A stretch of 64,000 nt of DNA from Candidatus Gastranaerophilales bacterium (GCA_944323925.1 CALUUI010000005.1:34704-98703), one strand, 5' to 3'. Counted from the first letter of the stretch, positions 7,434 to 16,233 are shown. Made by a program: numbers and translations. The notes: generated by a model not told the origin, from the letters alone.

Positions 7434-9386
7434 TTATTCCTTATTCTCGCCATCACCTCCCGACTTTTTGGGAGCAGCAACCGAGTAACTTTCTTTTGTC
7501 TTTTTATCTTGAACAGCAGCTGGCTTAATAACTTGAGAAGCAAGATTATTTTTATTCTGAACAGCATTAGTAAGCTGAGCCGCAATATTTTTAATCAAAT
7601 CAGGGTTACTCATTAAGCCTTGTATAGCCGTAATCAGCTGATTTTGGGATTGTTGAGGCTGCTCTTTTGCAAGAAAACGTTCAGGATTTTCAACACCCTT
7701 CTGTTCAAAATACCAAGTAAATATTTCTCTAATATCAATAGGAATAGACTGGGCAAATCTTTCTATAACAGATACAATCATATCCGCCTTTTGTGATTTT
7801 TCAACGATTCCGGAACGATCAGAATATGTATATCTGTAATCACCTTGACGCACTTTATCATCAATTACAACGAGGTCTGCTTGGTTATTATTATTTAAAT
7901 AAACTTGCTCAACTCCTGTTTTAAAATCAGCACACAGCTTTGCAACATTTTTTACATCCGGAATTATTAAATACTGATTGATAACATCAAGCATCATTGA
8001 TAAACGAGTTAACTGACCTTGGGTTTTAGTAGTAATTTCGGTTGCCGTTTTACTAGTTTCCTCATTATTTCCAACCATGTTAGGATATATTCCGCTTACT
8101 TCTGACATCAAATCATCTAAAAATGAAATATCATTAAGGAATAAATTAACGTTAAACTGTAGCTGCTTAAACAAATTATTCGGCGAAATACTATCACCAT
8201 ATTCAATAATCTTGCCGGGATAAAGCTCAATTTCTTCCTCATCAAAAAATCCTTCGGGAGCCAACAGCGGCGGATTTTCAGACAGTGATTGCATATCACA
8301 GGTTCTGTTCAACAAGTTTTCTTGAGTTAGAGCAAGATTTAATATTGAGTATAAAGGACTAATACCTCTACGGGTTTCAGGGTCAATAACAAACGCACCA
8401 TAAGTAAACGGATTAATAATTCTTTCGTTCTTTGAAAACTTAACTAAATACTTTCTTGCAACAACAACAGCATGCCAGTTTTTTAGTACCGTCCCGTCCG
8501 GAAGTTGAAAATCTCCCCAATGTTCAAGTACTTCTACTGTAGATCCGTTAACTATCTCTCTATATAAACGTCTTTTTGACTGATTTGATAAATCCGTAGT
8601 AGATAATTCTGAAACTAAATTTTTAATGTCTTCTGCGTCTTCTTTAGATATTTTATAAAGTCTATTATTAATAATTTCATAAGGGGTTTTAAACGACTTA
8701 TAAACCTTCGGGCAACTATCCCAATTTGCCGCCTGAGAAACATCAAAAACTAAATCAGCAGGATTTACCGGATAAATATAAGGATTATCATAAACCTTTT
8801 TTGTATCAGTCCAAAAGTTTTGCCCTTTTGATATAGCATCAATCAATAATGGTAACTTTTTTACATCATTTTTAAGCACACTCCTAAAAAACGAAATCGG
8901 TCGCCTGTATTCCTGATAATGCTTTTTCCAAGCAGTAAATGATATCATTTCACCATATAATAAAGCGTTATCAAGAATTGCATCACACGTTTTTTGATAA
9001 TCCATTTTTTCAAAAATATCTACCAAAATAGCCTTTTGTCTGTTTGCAAAATTATCACTTTCATGATTTTCTCCTGAAACATCAAACATTGAATTAACAT
9101 TAGAATATATATTTTTCCAGATAAAAGCCTTTAATGTCTGATAAAACATAAACAACTTACACATCTTAACTTTTGATTTCCATTTTTTATGCTTATCACC
9201 CTCTGTAGAATAGGTATTTTTGAAAAATATCTCATTTATTAAAGAATCTGCTTTAGTAAGATTAGAAGAACGTGCTTCATTATAAGTAGTAAATGTATTT
9301 ACAATCTTACTAACAACCTCTTGAGTAATAGAATCAGTTAGAGCCACCTTTTTATTTTCCGATTCAATAATGTAATCAAATGACAT
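7434..9386 (-). CDS. Phage portal protein
   Basis: 650 residues from the ATG at 9386 (MSFDYIIESE), which has AAAGGA nine bases upstream. An extension to 9431 lacks a site. The length fits podovirus portals (540-730). Portal-like stretches are PINPADLVFDV-type segments near residue 225, the RRGISPLYSILNLALTQENLLNR core around 355, and the long helix with a polar, Gln-rich C-terminal tail (after residue 590). The dodecamer forms the DNA gate of the head and docks the terminase. It is the second gene of the cassette. Confidence 0.85.
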   Translation of the reverse strand: MSFDYIIESENKKVALTDSITQEVVSKIVNTFTTYNEARSSNLTKADSLINEIFFKNTYSTEGDKHKKWKSKVKMCKLFMFYQTLKAFIWKNIYSNVNSMFDVSGENHESDNFANRQKAILVDIFEKMDYQKTCDAILDNALLYGEMISFTAWKKHYQEYRRPISFFRSVLKNDVKKLPLLIDAISKGQNFWTDTKKVYDNPYIYPVNPADLVFDVSQAANWDSCPKVYKSFKTPYEIINNRLYKISKEDAEDIKNLVSELSTTDLSNQSKRRLYREIVNGSTVEVLEHWGDFQLPDGTVLKNWHAVVVARKYLVKFSKNERIINPFTYGAFVIDPETRRGISPLYSILNLALTQENLLNRTCDMQSLSENPPLLAPEGFFDEEEIELYPGKIIEYGDSISPNNLFKQLQFNVNLFLNDISFLDDLMSEVSGIYPNMVGNNEETSKTATEITTKTQGQLTRLSMMLDVINQYLIIPDVKNVAKLCADFKTGVEQVYLNNNNQADLVVIDDKVRQGDYRYTYSDRSGIVEKSQKADMIVSVIERFAQSIPIDIREIFTWYFEQKGVENPERFLAKEQPQQSQNQLITAIQGLMSNPDLIKNIAAQLTNAVQNKNNLASQVIKPAAVQDKKTKESYSVAAPKKSGGDGENKE

Positions 9387-9417
9387 AAATATATTCCTTT
9401 CTATTTTTTTAAAGAGA

Positions 9418-9441
9418 AGTACCCTGAACACTAAGGGTACT
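9418..9441 (-). other. Short hairpin upstream of the portal gene
   Basis: AGTACCCT (9418-9425) and AGGGTACT (9434-9441) form an eight-pair stem with an eight-base loop. On the minus strand it lies between the first cassette gene and the portal ribosome site. It is not followed by a clear T-run, so RNA processing or translation control is as likely as termination. Confidence 0.4.
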
Positions 9442-9466
9442 AATAATGCAGTGTAGGGGGAAAGTA

Positions 9467-9790
9467 TTATACTTTTGAAATATCGATACCCTTAATTATA
9501 GAAATTTCAGGTTCAACACTTTTAACATCTTCTTCATCATCCAAGCCTAAAGCTATCCTGTGTCCCTTTTGAATTTTAACGATTGACGCTACTAAAAAAT
9601 CAAGAGTAGAAATAGTAGACTTTGGAATGTCCGTAAAATCGAACTCCGAAGAAGCCACATCCTTAGAAAATCCCTCCAGTAGATATTCAACGTTATCCAA
9701 TAATCTGTCATATATTTTTATATGCCGCTGATTTGCAGGAACATTTGAATTTTCTTCAACAATAACTTTTGGCATAGTTTGTTTTACCAT
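9467..9790 (-). CDS. Hypothetical first gene of the phage structural cassette
   Basis: 107 residues, acidic, helical and not recognised. It could be a head-packaging helper or a terminase small subunit by position just ahead of the portal gene, but no helix-turn-helix is visible and no large-subunit gene follows, so I do not name it. The ATG at 9790 overlaps the stop of a 17-codon leader frame (9784-9837) that owns the good ribosome site. Expression may therefore depend on translational coupling. An ATG five codons on is an alternative start. Confidence 0.55.
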   Translation of the reverse strand: MVKQTMPKVIVEENSNVPANQRHIKIYDRLLDNVEYLLEGFSKDVASSEFDFTDIPKSTISTLDFLVASIVKIQKGHRIALGLDDEEDVKSVEPEISIIKGIDISKV

Positions 9791-9837
9791 TTTTCAGATA
9801 ATATTATCCGATTTAACATACAATATTTTTTTTTCAC
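9784..9837 (-). CDS. Candidate 17-residue leader peptide, coupled to the next gene
   Basis: A GTG at 9837 follows GGAAAGGAG closely and opens VKKKYCMLNRIILSEKW. Its TAA stop (9786-9784) overlaps the ATG of the next gene. The ribosome site is stronger than any other near that gene. The peptide may only serve to bring ribosomes to the overlapping start. It is too short for coding evidence. Confidence 0.35.
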   Translation of the reverse strand: MKKKYCMLNRIILSEKW

Positions 9838-10230
9838 AACTCTCCTTTCCAAGATATCAATATTCAGGGTAAATACGCAGGGTAAAGTAATTAGGGGCAA
9901 ATGTATTTAAGTAAATGTCTAAGGTTTACGAAAAACATATATCAACGACAATAATTTACAGAACTAAAATAAAAATATTCATTTTCTTTCCTTTCACATA
10001 TCCAATGGGGTAATTATTAACTTATTACAAAGCAATCTTATACTTTTTTTTTAACCGGGCCCAAGAAATATTACGAAAACTTAACATCTTATCTACAAGC
10101 ACTATTAGACAAGGCTTTTCAGACATTAAAAGCATTAAAAAACAATATTAATAGACATTTCATCCATAAAGATTTTAAACTTGAAAAGGCAAAATTTTTC
10201 AATTAAAATTCATAAAAAAAAGGATTAAGA
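9838..10230. other. Gene-poor junction between phage cassette and gmk
   Basis: About 390 bases with no long gene. On the minus strand there is a nine-codon frame (9982-9956, MNIFILVL) after AAAGGAAAG, and two copies of CAGGGTAAA 13 bases apart (9865-9873 and 9878-9886) that could be operator half-sites. A nine-T run followed by ACCGGGCCC lies near 10045-10062. The prophage/host border and the promoter of the phage cassette should lie here, as should the leader of gmk. No tRNA and no obvious attachment core was seen, because the partner repeat would be outside the window. Confidence 0.45.
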
Positions 10231-10785
10231 ATGAAAAGACTATATGTAATATCAGGCTCCTCAGGAGTAGGAAAAGGTACAATAATAAAAGAGTTTTTAA
10301 AACGAAACCCGAAGTATAAATTATCAGTATCCTCAACAACAAGAAAAAAACGTCCGGGCGAAAAAGAAGGTGAAAACTACTATTATATAAGTAAAGAAGA
10401 ATTTGAAACCGGAATAACAAATGGAGAATTTATAGAATGGGCGGAGTTTTCAGGCAACTACTACGGAACTAGAAAATCAACAATAGAAGATGCTCTAAGC
10501 CGAGGAGAAAATCTAATCCTTGAAATAGAAACCCAAGGCGGACAGCAGATAAAGAAGTTATTACCCGATTCCGTATTGATATTTATTGCACCGCCATCAT
10601 TTGAAGAATTAAAGAAGCGATTAGAAGGCCGGAAAACTGAAGATGAAGCAACAATACAAAAGCGATTAAGTCAAGTAGAAAGAGAGAAAGAATCTTCAAA
10701 AGAATATGACTATATTGTAGTAAATGACGAAATTGAAAAAGCAGTAAAAAGAATAGAAGAAATCATTTCACAATCCGCAATATAA
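10231..10785 (+). CDS. gmk: Guanylate kinase
   Basis: 184 residues, the standard length. The P-loop SGSSGVGKGT lies at residues 8-17. The GMP-binding segment STTRKKRPGEKEGENYYY spans about 35-52, and the lid with arginines (RLEGRKTEDEATIQKRL) is near 130-147. It phosphorylates GMP or dGMP with ATP to give GDP or dGDP in the cytoplasm. The ATG follows AAAAAAGGATTAAGA. Genes that often precede it (yicC, remA) are absent because phage DNA adjoins. It appears to be transcribed alone, since a promoter for the next gene starts three bases after its stop. Confidence 0.95.
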   Translation: MKRLYVISGSSGVGKGTIIKEFLKRNPKYKLSVSSTTRKKRPGEKEGENYYYISKEEFETGITNGEFIEWAEFSGNYYGTRKSTIEDALSRGENLILEIETQGGQQIKKLLPDSVLIFIAPPSFEELKKRLEGRKTEDEATIQKRLSQVEREKESSKEYDYIVVNDEIEKAVKRIEEIISQSAI

Positions 10786-10787
10786 GA

Positions 10788-10816
10788 TTGACATGGTATT
10801 TAAAATGATTTATCTT
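10788..10816 (+). promoter_or_regulatory. Sigma-70-type promoter upstream of the 97-residue protein gene
   Basis: TTGACA (10788-10793), 17 bases, then TATCTT (10811-10816). A small inverted repeat (TTATCTT/AAGATAA) overlaps the -10 box and the start region, and could fold in the leader. Confidence 0.55.
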
Positions 10817-10844
10817 AAATGATATAAAGATAAGGGAATGCATT

Positions 10845-11138
10845 ATGTACAAACGTTGGTATGATAAAGATCCTGCAGTAAGTCTGGCAGTTAGTTTAAT
10901 GAGGAATGCAAGTATTGAAAATCAATACAAGTATGCAGATTTTATAATTGAACAAGCGAAAAATTGTGGAGTAGTGCTAGATAGTAACCCTCTAACAGGA
11001 GCTTTCAATTATGTATTTAGACGTTGGTACGACAATGACAAGAAACTATCAGAAGCTCTTGAATATCTACAAAAGGCCCCTGTTGAAAGCCAAAAAGAAA
11101 TAGCTCTTGATTTAATACATATTATTCAAGACTCGTAA
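10845..11138 (+). CDS. Hypothetical protein with two internal RWYD repeats
   Basis: 97 residues, not recognised. It consists of two copies of a 36-40-residue helical unit. Unit 1 starts YKRWYDKDPAVSLAVSLM (residues 2-19), and unit 2 starts FRRWYDNDKKLSEALEYL (about 58-75). Each ends in a helix with similar spacing (QYKYADFIIEQ and QKEIALDLIHI). There is no signal peptide or membrane segment. It stands eight bases before the antiporter gene, so the two probably form an operon driven by the promoter at 10788. A regulatory or adaptor role for the transporter is speculation. Confidence 0.75.
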   Translation: MYKRWYDKDPAVSLAVSLMRNASIENQYKYADFIIEQAKNCGVVLDSNPLTGAFNYVFRRWYDNDKKLSEALEYLQKAPVESQKEIALDLIHIIQDS

Positions 11139-11146
11139 GAATAACA

Positions 11147-12451
11147 ATGGAAGCAATTATATTTAACCCTGTAATAATTTCAATAGTAGTACTCTGCATA
11201 ATGTGTATATGCAAAGTTAATGTTTTGCTGTCAATAATTGTTTCAGCGATTCTTGCAGGTTTACTTTCCGGCATGGATATAGAAACAATAATGCATACAT
11301 TTATAGCAGGCATGGGTGGAAATTCTGAAACTGCATTAAGCTATATACTACTTGGAACATTTGCTGCCGCAATGACCGATACAGGAATCACAGGAATGCT
11401 TGGTAACACTATTTCAAAATATATAAAAGAAAATAAATATATGTTACTGCTAATAATAATGCTTCTAGCTATCGCATCACAGAACATTATACCGATACAT
11501 ATAGCATTTATACCCATTTTAATTCCACCGCTGCTTGGTTTAATGAATAAGCTCAAACTTGACAGACGAGCAGTAGCCTGCACATTAGCCTTTGGACTTA
11601 AAACTCCTTATATTACTATTCCTATTGGATTTGGATTAATCTTTCAAAATTTGATTAAAACAAGTCTAATAGATAATGGTTATATTGTAACGTCCTCACA
11701 GGTCTGGAAATCCAATATTATTCTAGGAATAGGCATGACATTTGGCTTATTAACAGCAATTTTTATAAGTTACCGAAAACCAAGAGAATACAAAACATCA
11801 AATAGCGAAATAAAATTAGCAACAGAAGAAAAATTTGGGAAAAAACAAATAATAATATTGGCAGCAATAATAGCAACATTTATAGTACAAATAATATTCA
11901 AATCACTTCCACTAGGAGCCTTGGTTGGTTTAGGTATAATCTTTACACTGGGAGCGGTAAAACATCATAAAATGGATAACATACTAAATGAAGGAGTATA
12001 TCTAATGGGATATATCGCCTTTGTAATGTTAGTAGCATCAGGGTTTTCAGAAGTATTAAAAACGACAGGTGGAATAGATAGTTTTGTTAACACAATAATT
12101 CCGCTTTTACCAGCAAACAAATTTATCATGTCATCAATCCTTCTTATTACGGGTCTGTTTGTAACAATTGGAATAGGAACGAGTTTCGGAACAATCCCAA
12201 TATTAGCGGTACTATTTGTCCCTGTATTTATAAAAATGGGATTTACCCCGGCAGAGTCAATAATAATACTATCATCGGCAGCAGCCCTTGGAGATGCCGG
12301 TTCACCAGCATCAGACACAACACTCGGCCCCACTGCAGGTCTAAATGCGGATGGGCAACATAACCATATTTATGACACATGCATCCCGACTTTTCTGCAT
12401 TACAACATCACTTTAATACTATTTGCTCTTATTGGTATAAGTATTTTTTAA
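11147..12451 (+). CDS. Na+/H+ antiporter family (NhaC/YuiF-like) transporter
   Basis: 434 residues with about 11-12 hydrophobic segments. The C-terminal signature DAGSPASDTTLGPTAGLN (around residues 385-402), followed by HNHIYDTCIPTF, marks the NhaC-related YuiF group of the ion transporter superfamily. It probably exchanges Na+ for H+ or moves an amino acid with an ion across the inner membrane. Some YuiF-like proteins are thought to carry histidine, so substrate is uncertain. The gene follows the RWYD-repeat gene at eight bases. Confidence 0.8.
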   Translation: MEAIIFNPVIISIVVLCIMCICKVNVLLSIIVSAILAGLLSGMDIETIMHTFIAGMGGNSETALSYILLGTFAAAMTDTGITGMLGNTISKYIKENKYMLLLIIMLLAIASQNIIPIHIAFIPILIPPLLGLMNKLKLDRRAVACTLAFGLKTPYITIPIGFGLIFQNLIKTSLIDNGYIVTSSQVWKSNIILGIGMTFGLLTAIFISYRKPREYKTSNSEIKLATEEKFGKKQIIILAAIIATFIVQIIFKSLPLGALVGLGIIFTLGAVKHHKMDNILNEGVYLMGYIAFVMLVASGFSEVLKTTGGIDSFVNTIIPLLPANKFIMSSILLITGLFVTIGIGTSFGTIPILAVLFVPVFIKMGFTPAESIIILSSAAALGDAGSPASDTTLGPTAGLNADGQHNHIYDTCIPTFLHYNITLILFALIGISIF

Positions 12452-12574
12452 TTTATATACCAATTTACTAAAAAAAATAGGACTATCGGCTCATGCACAA
12501 ATGACCTAAATTTTGATATCTTAGACATATATTTTAATATTTTCAATTATATATATAGGTAATGAGAGGCGATA

Positions 12575-12781
12575 ATGCGAAAGACGAATGAAAATTTAAC
12601 ACAAAGGGAATTGGAAGTTTTAAGATTATGTGCAAAAGGTTACACAAACACCAAAATAGCAAATGAGCTAATGATAAGTAACCATACAGTAAAAGCTCAT
12701 ATAAGTAGTATTTTAGATAAATTAAAAGTATCCTGCCGATTATTAGCAGTAACGGTAGCAATACAAAAAGAAATATTATAA
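12575..12781 (+). CDS. Single-domain LuxR/GerE-type DNA-binding protein
   Basis: 68 residues, all of it one helix-turn-helix domain of the LuxR C-terminal type. LTQRELEVLRLCAKGYTNTK (residues 8-27), IANELMISNHTVKAHISSIL (28-47) and the terminal helix DKLKVSCRLLAVTVA. There is no receiver or ligand domain, as in GerE, so activity must be set by its level or by a partner. The ATG follows GAGAGG. It lies 44 bases upstream of the sigma factor gene, which it may regulate. This link is inference. Confidence 0.85.
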   Translation: MRKTNENLTQRELEVLRLCAKGYTNTKIANELMISNHTVKAHISSILDKLKVSCRLLAVTVAIQKEIL

Positions 12782-12825
12782 AATCATATATATACAGGAT
12801 GGTGTAAAACACACAATATTATAGA

Positions 12826-13674
12826 ATGGAACTAAAGTACCGGGACAGAGGGATGGAAGAATTCGACTTTAGTTCATACAATAAAATAAAGCGTGTATCC
12901 AATGAAGAATTGGCTGAACTTTGGAATGCTTATTTTCAAGACAAGAGCAACAAAAAACTTCGTGATGCTCTAATATTGCAGTACATATATTTAACCAGAT
13001 ATGTAGCAAGTCGTGTAAAAATAGCGTTACCACCGACTTTTTCCTTTGAAGATATCTCAAGCTATGGTGTAGAAGGCTTAATTGATGCAATAGAAAAATA
13101 CAGTCCCAAGTATGGTGCCAGATTTGAAACCTATGCATTAGTAAGAATTCGTGGAAACATAATAGACAAAATTCGTTCTCAGGACTTTTTACCAAGAAGT
13201 GTAAGAAAGAAAATTAAAGACGTAAAAGAGGCTCAAGAAGAATTAAAGAAAAAATTCGGCAGAAACGCAACAACAAGCGAAATAGCAGAGTTTTTAGGAT
13301 ATGATAAAGAAAAAGTCGAACAAATTCTAGGAGAAGATACCGTTGTAACATCTTTATATGATAAGAAGATGTCCAATGATGAATCAATAGAAATAATAGA
13401 TACAATTCAAGATTATAATCAAAAAAATCCATCCGAAGAAGTCGAAGATAAAACAATCAAAGCGCAACTGGAAAATGCGCTGAAGCGATTACCAGAACGT
13501 GAACGCACAATTTTGGTACTATACTATCACGAAAACATGACCCTAAAAGAAATTGGTGAAGCAATAAACATCTCTGAATCCAGAACATCACAGTTACATG
13601 CGCAAGCAATCATGAAACTTAAAAATCTGCTTAGTGAAAGTAGAGTTGAAAGACTTAAAAAAAGTATTTTATAG
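12826..13674 (+). CDS. RNA polymerase sigma factor, FliA/WhiG type
   Basis: 282 residues (or 273 if it starts at the ATG at 12853). Region 2 spans about residues 45-115 with FSFEDISSYGVEGLIDAIEK and FETYALVRIRGNIIDKIRS. A linker LPRSVRKKIKDVKEAQEEL typical of sigma-28 leads into region 3. Region 4 ends with the helix-turn-helix MTLKEIGEAINISESRTSQL. The family directs flagellar, sporulation or developmental promoters. No flagellar or chemotaxis gene is present in this window, so the target set is unknown. The start is uncertain, because neither ATG has a well spaced ribosome site. It ends in TAG. Confidence 0.85.
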   Translation: MELKYRDRGMEEFDFSSYNKIKRVSNEELAELWNAYFQDKSNKKLRDALILQYIYLTRYVASRVKIALPPTFSFEDISSYGVEGLIDAIEKYSPKYGARFETYALVRIRGNIIDKIRSQDFLPRSVRKKIKDVKEAQEELKKKFGRNATTSEIAEFLGYDKEKVEQILGEDTVVTSLYDKKMSNDESIEIIDTIQDYNQKNPSEEVEDKTIKAQLENALKRLPERERTILVLYYHENMTLKEIGEAINISESRTSQLHAQAIMKLKNLLSESRVERLKKSIL

Positions 13675-13761
13675 AGATTTAAAATTCGACAAAAGAATAA
13701 ATTATCTACACTTTACCGATAAAAGTATTTGTTTTATAATCAAAACCAATGAGGTATGATA

Positions 13762-15771
13762 ATGAGTAAATATTTATTAGAAATAGGTGTAGAGGAACTA
13801 CCATACAAATTTATTCCGTCAGCAATAGAGCAATTAAAGAACGGATTTAGCAAATTTTTAACAGAAAATAAAGTAACATATAATGATATAAAAGTTATGG
13901 CAACGCCAAGACGATTGGCAGTAATAATATCAGGGCTATCAGAAAAGCAACCCGACATAGAAAAAATAATTAAAGGTCCAATAAAAAAAGTAGCGTATAA
14001 TGAAAGTGGTGAGCTATCCCCTGCAGGACTAGGATTCCTAAAGAAGAACGGGGTAACTAAGTCTGATATATATATAGAAAATGATTATATACATGCAAAA
14101 ATAAAAATAGAAGGCAAAAAGACCGCAGATTTATTAAAAGACAATGTAGCTTCAATTGTATTAAAGTTACAAGGACCGCACTTTATGCGTTGGGGTAGCA
14201 ATGACGAAAAGTTTTCAAGACCAATTCGTTGGATAGTTTCGATTTTGGATGATAAACAAATACCTATTACAATAATAGATAAAAGCTCTTCAAATATAAC
14301 AAGAGGCCATAGATTTTCAAAACAAGATATAGTAATAAACAATCCTGACGAATACATTGATAAATTAAAATCAGCACATGTTTATGTTGACCAAGACGAA
14401 AGAAAAGCAAAGATAGTTTCTTTGGTAAAAAAAGAAGCAGATGAATTAAATGCAAAAGCAAATTACAGTGATGATTTATTAGAAGAAGTAACCTATATTT
14501 GTGAATATCCTATTGCTGTAACTTGTGAGTTTGATAAAGACTTTTTAACAATTCCACAAGAAGTAGCTGTAACCGTTATGGAAGTTCACCAAAGATACTT
14601 TGCATTATATGATAATAACAATAATCTTATTAACAAATTTGTAACCGTAACAAACTATATCGGAAATGAATTTGAGAATATAAGAGCAGGAAACTTAAGA
14701 GTAATAAAAGCCAGACTTGACGATGCAGTATTTTTCTTTAAAGAAGATACAAAGCGTCCATTGGAAAGCTACCTTGAGAATATAAAAGGAATAACTTTTC
14801 AAAAGGGCTTAGGTTCAATGTATGACAAGACTATGCGTTTAGTAAACTTGTCTGAATATTTAAGTAAAGAACTTAACATAAATGAAGAAGAAACTAAAAA
14901 TACAAAGCGCGCAGCTCTATTATGTAAAGCAGACTTAGCAACCAATTTAGTATTTGAGTTTACAGAATTACAAGGATTTATTGGTGCAGATTACGCAAGA
15001 GTAAGCGGTGAAAATACCAAAGTTGTAGAAGGAATAAAAGAACATTACTTTCCGCTAAATGCCGAATCAGAAACTGCGAGCAGTATAGAAGGTCAACTTG
15101 TAGGTATAGCCGATAAAATAGATACAATATGTGCTGTATTTGCCGGCGGCAAAAAGCCAACCGGCTCGTCAGATCCGCTTGGAGTAAGGCGTGCAGCATT
15201 AGGAATTGTAAAAACAATTCTTGAGCACAACCTTAATATTGACTTGAACAAATTAATCAAGAAGACTTTAGAAATTTTACCTGTACAAAAAGACGGATGC
15301 GAAGCTGATGTAGTAGAATTTATAACACAAAGGTTAATAATATTCTTATCGGATAATTATCCAAAGAATATTCTTGATGCGTGCGCATCAAACAATCCGC
15401 TCAGCGATATATGCGGATATTTAAAACGCGTTAAAACAGTTGTTAATATAAATAACCCTCTGTTAATAGAAAACGCAAACAGAGTAATTCGTATTTTAAA
15501 AAATGAAAAAATAGATACAGTTAAACCTGAATTATTTACAACAGATGCAGAAAGAGAATTGTACACAGCAATAAAAGAAGTTGATTTAAACGATTACAAC
15601 GAATATATAAGCTATTTAACTTCCCTAAATCCATACGTAGTAAAATTCTTTGACGATGTACTGGTAATGGATAAAGATGAATCAATAAAAAATAACAGAA
15701 TAGGTCTTTTAACCAAATTAAAACAAGCGTATGAAAAATTGGCAGATTTTTCGAAGTTACAAAGTTTGTAA
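13762..15771 (+). CDS. glyS: Glycyl-tRNA synthetase beta subunit
   Basis: 669 residues from the ATG at 13762, with GAGG seven bases upstream. This is near the usual 680-690. It starts with the family signature YLLEIGVEELPYKFIPSA. Internal family segments include FMRWGSNDEKFSRPIRWIVS (about 144-163) and the HD-like region FIGADYARVSGENTKVVEGI. The C-terminal third is the DALR-type anticodon-binding domain. With GlyQ it forms the alpha2beta2 enzyme that charges tRNA-Gly, and the beta chain binds tRNA. The glyQ partner is not in this window, so the two genes are separated here. Confidence 0.95.
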   Translation: MSKYLLEIGVEELPYKFIPSAIEQLKNGFSKFLTENKVTYNDIKVMATPRRLAVIISGLSEKQPDIEKIIKGPIKKVAYNESGELSPAGLGFLKKNGVTKSDIYIENDYIHAKIKIEGKKTADLLKDNVASIVLKLQGPHFMRWGSNDEKFSRPIRWIVSILDDKQIPITIIDKSSSNITRGHRFSKQDIVINNPDEYIDKLKSAHVYVDQDERKAKIVSLVKKEADELNAKANYSDDLLEEVTYICEYPIAVTCEFDKDFLTIPQEVAVTVMEVHQRYFALYDNNNNLINKFVTVTNYIGNEFENIRAGNLRVIKARLDDAVFFFKEDTKRPLESYLENIKGITFQKGLGSMYDKTMRLVNLSEYLSKELNINEEETKNTKRAALLCKADLATNLVFEFTELQGFIGADYARVSGENTKVVEGIKEHYFPLNAESETASSIEGQLVGIADKIDTICAVFAGGKKPTGSSDPLGVRRAALGIVKTILEHNLNIDLNKLIKKTLEILPVQKDGCEADVVEFITQRLIIFLSDNYPKNILDACASNNPLSDICGYLKRVKTVVNINNPLLIENANRVIRILKNEKIDTVKPELFTTDAERELYTAIKEVDLNDYNEYISYLTSLNPYVVKFFDDVLVMDKDESIKNNRIGLLTKLKQAYEKLADFSKLQSL

Positions 15772-15788
15772 TCTTTTGTATCAAACAC

Positions 15789-15817
15789 TTGCCAAAACGT
15801 GAAAAAAGTAATACAAT
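15789..15817 (+). promoter_or_regulatory. Promoter for the zinc-ribbon gene
   Basis: TTGCCA (15789-15794), 17 bases, TACAAT (15812-15817), with the ATG 53 bases downstream. Confidence 0.55.
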
Positions 15818-15870
15818 AGCGTAACGGGCAGAGATGTGGTAATAGCGCCTGTGAATTAGGAGAAAAGATC

Positions 15871-16164
15871 ATGTACCAAGATGAAACGCTTATTTGCGAA
15901 GATTGTTCAAAAGAATTTGTATTTACAGCAGGAGAGCAAGAGTTCTTTGCTGAGAAAGGGTTAACAAATAAGCCAAAACGCTGCCCTGAATGCAGAAAAG
16001 CAAAAAGACAACGCAACAGAAAGAAAATGTATGATGTAGTATGTGCAAGATGCGGAGTACAAACGAAAGTACCGTTTAAACCAAGAGGTGATAAAGAAGT
16101 ACTTTGCAGGGATTGCTTTAATGCAGAAAATGCTCAACATCAAGAAGAACATACAGAGGAATAA
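15871..16164 (+). CDS. Zinc-ribbon protein with two Cys4 clusters
   Basis: 97 residues. Two treble-clef/ribbon units are visible. The first is CEDC (residues 9-12) paired with CPEC (about 38-41). The second is CARC (about 58-61) paired with CRDC (about 77-80). The first unit matches the small zinc-binding domain often annotated zf-trcl. The basic stretch RKAKRQRNRKK between them suggests nucleic-acid or ribosome contact. The acidic His/Glu end (AQHQEEHTEE) is likely disordered. It has its own promoter and terminator, so it is monocistronic. No precise function is known to me. Confidence 0.8.
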   Translation: MYQDETLICEDCSKEFVFTAGEQEFFAEKGLTNKPKRCPECRKAKRQRNRKKMYDVVCARCGVQTKVPFKPRGDKEVLCRDCFNAENAQHQEEHTEE

Positions 16165-16181
16165 ATAAAAATAACATAAAA

Positions 16182-16213
16182 AAAAGCCTGAAGCATAAGC
16201 TTCAGGCTTTTTT
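16182..16213 (+). terminator. Rho-independent terminator after the zinc-ribbon gene
   Basis: AAGCCTGAAGC (16184-16194), loop ATAA, GCTTCAGGCTT (16199-16209), then a T-run. It is perfectly paired and flanked by A/T, so it could act on both strands. Confidence 0.9.
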
Positions 16214-16233
16214 AGTACTAAGATATTTTTCTC

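Noticed and set aside
10045..10062. T-run with ACCGGGCCC as a phage attachment core
   Set aside because: No second copy can be seen in the window and no tRNA end is nearby, so there is no evidence for attachment.
11965..12333. 122-codon minus-strand frame inside the antiporter gene
   Set aside because: Shadow of a real gene in another frame; composition is the mirror of hydrophobic codons and there is no ribosome site.
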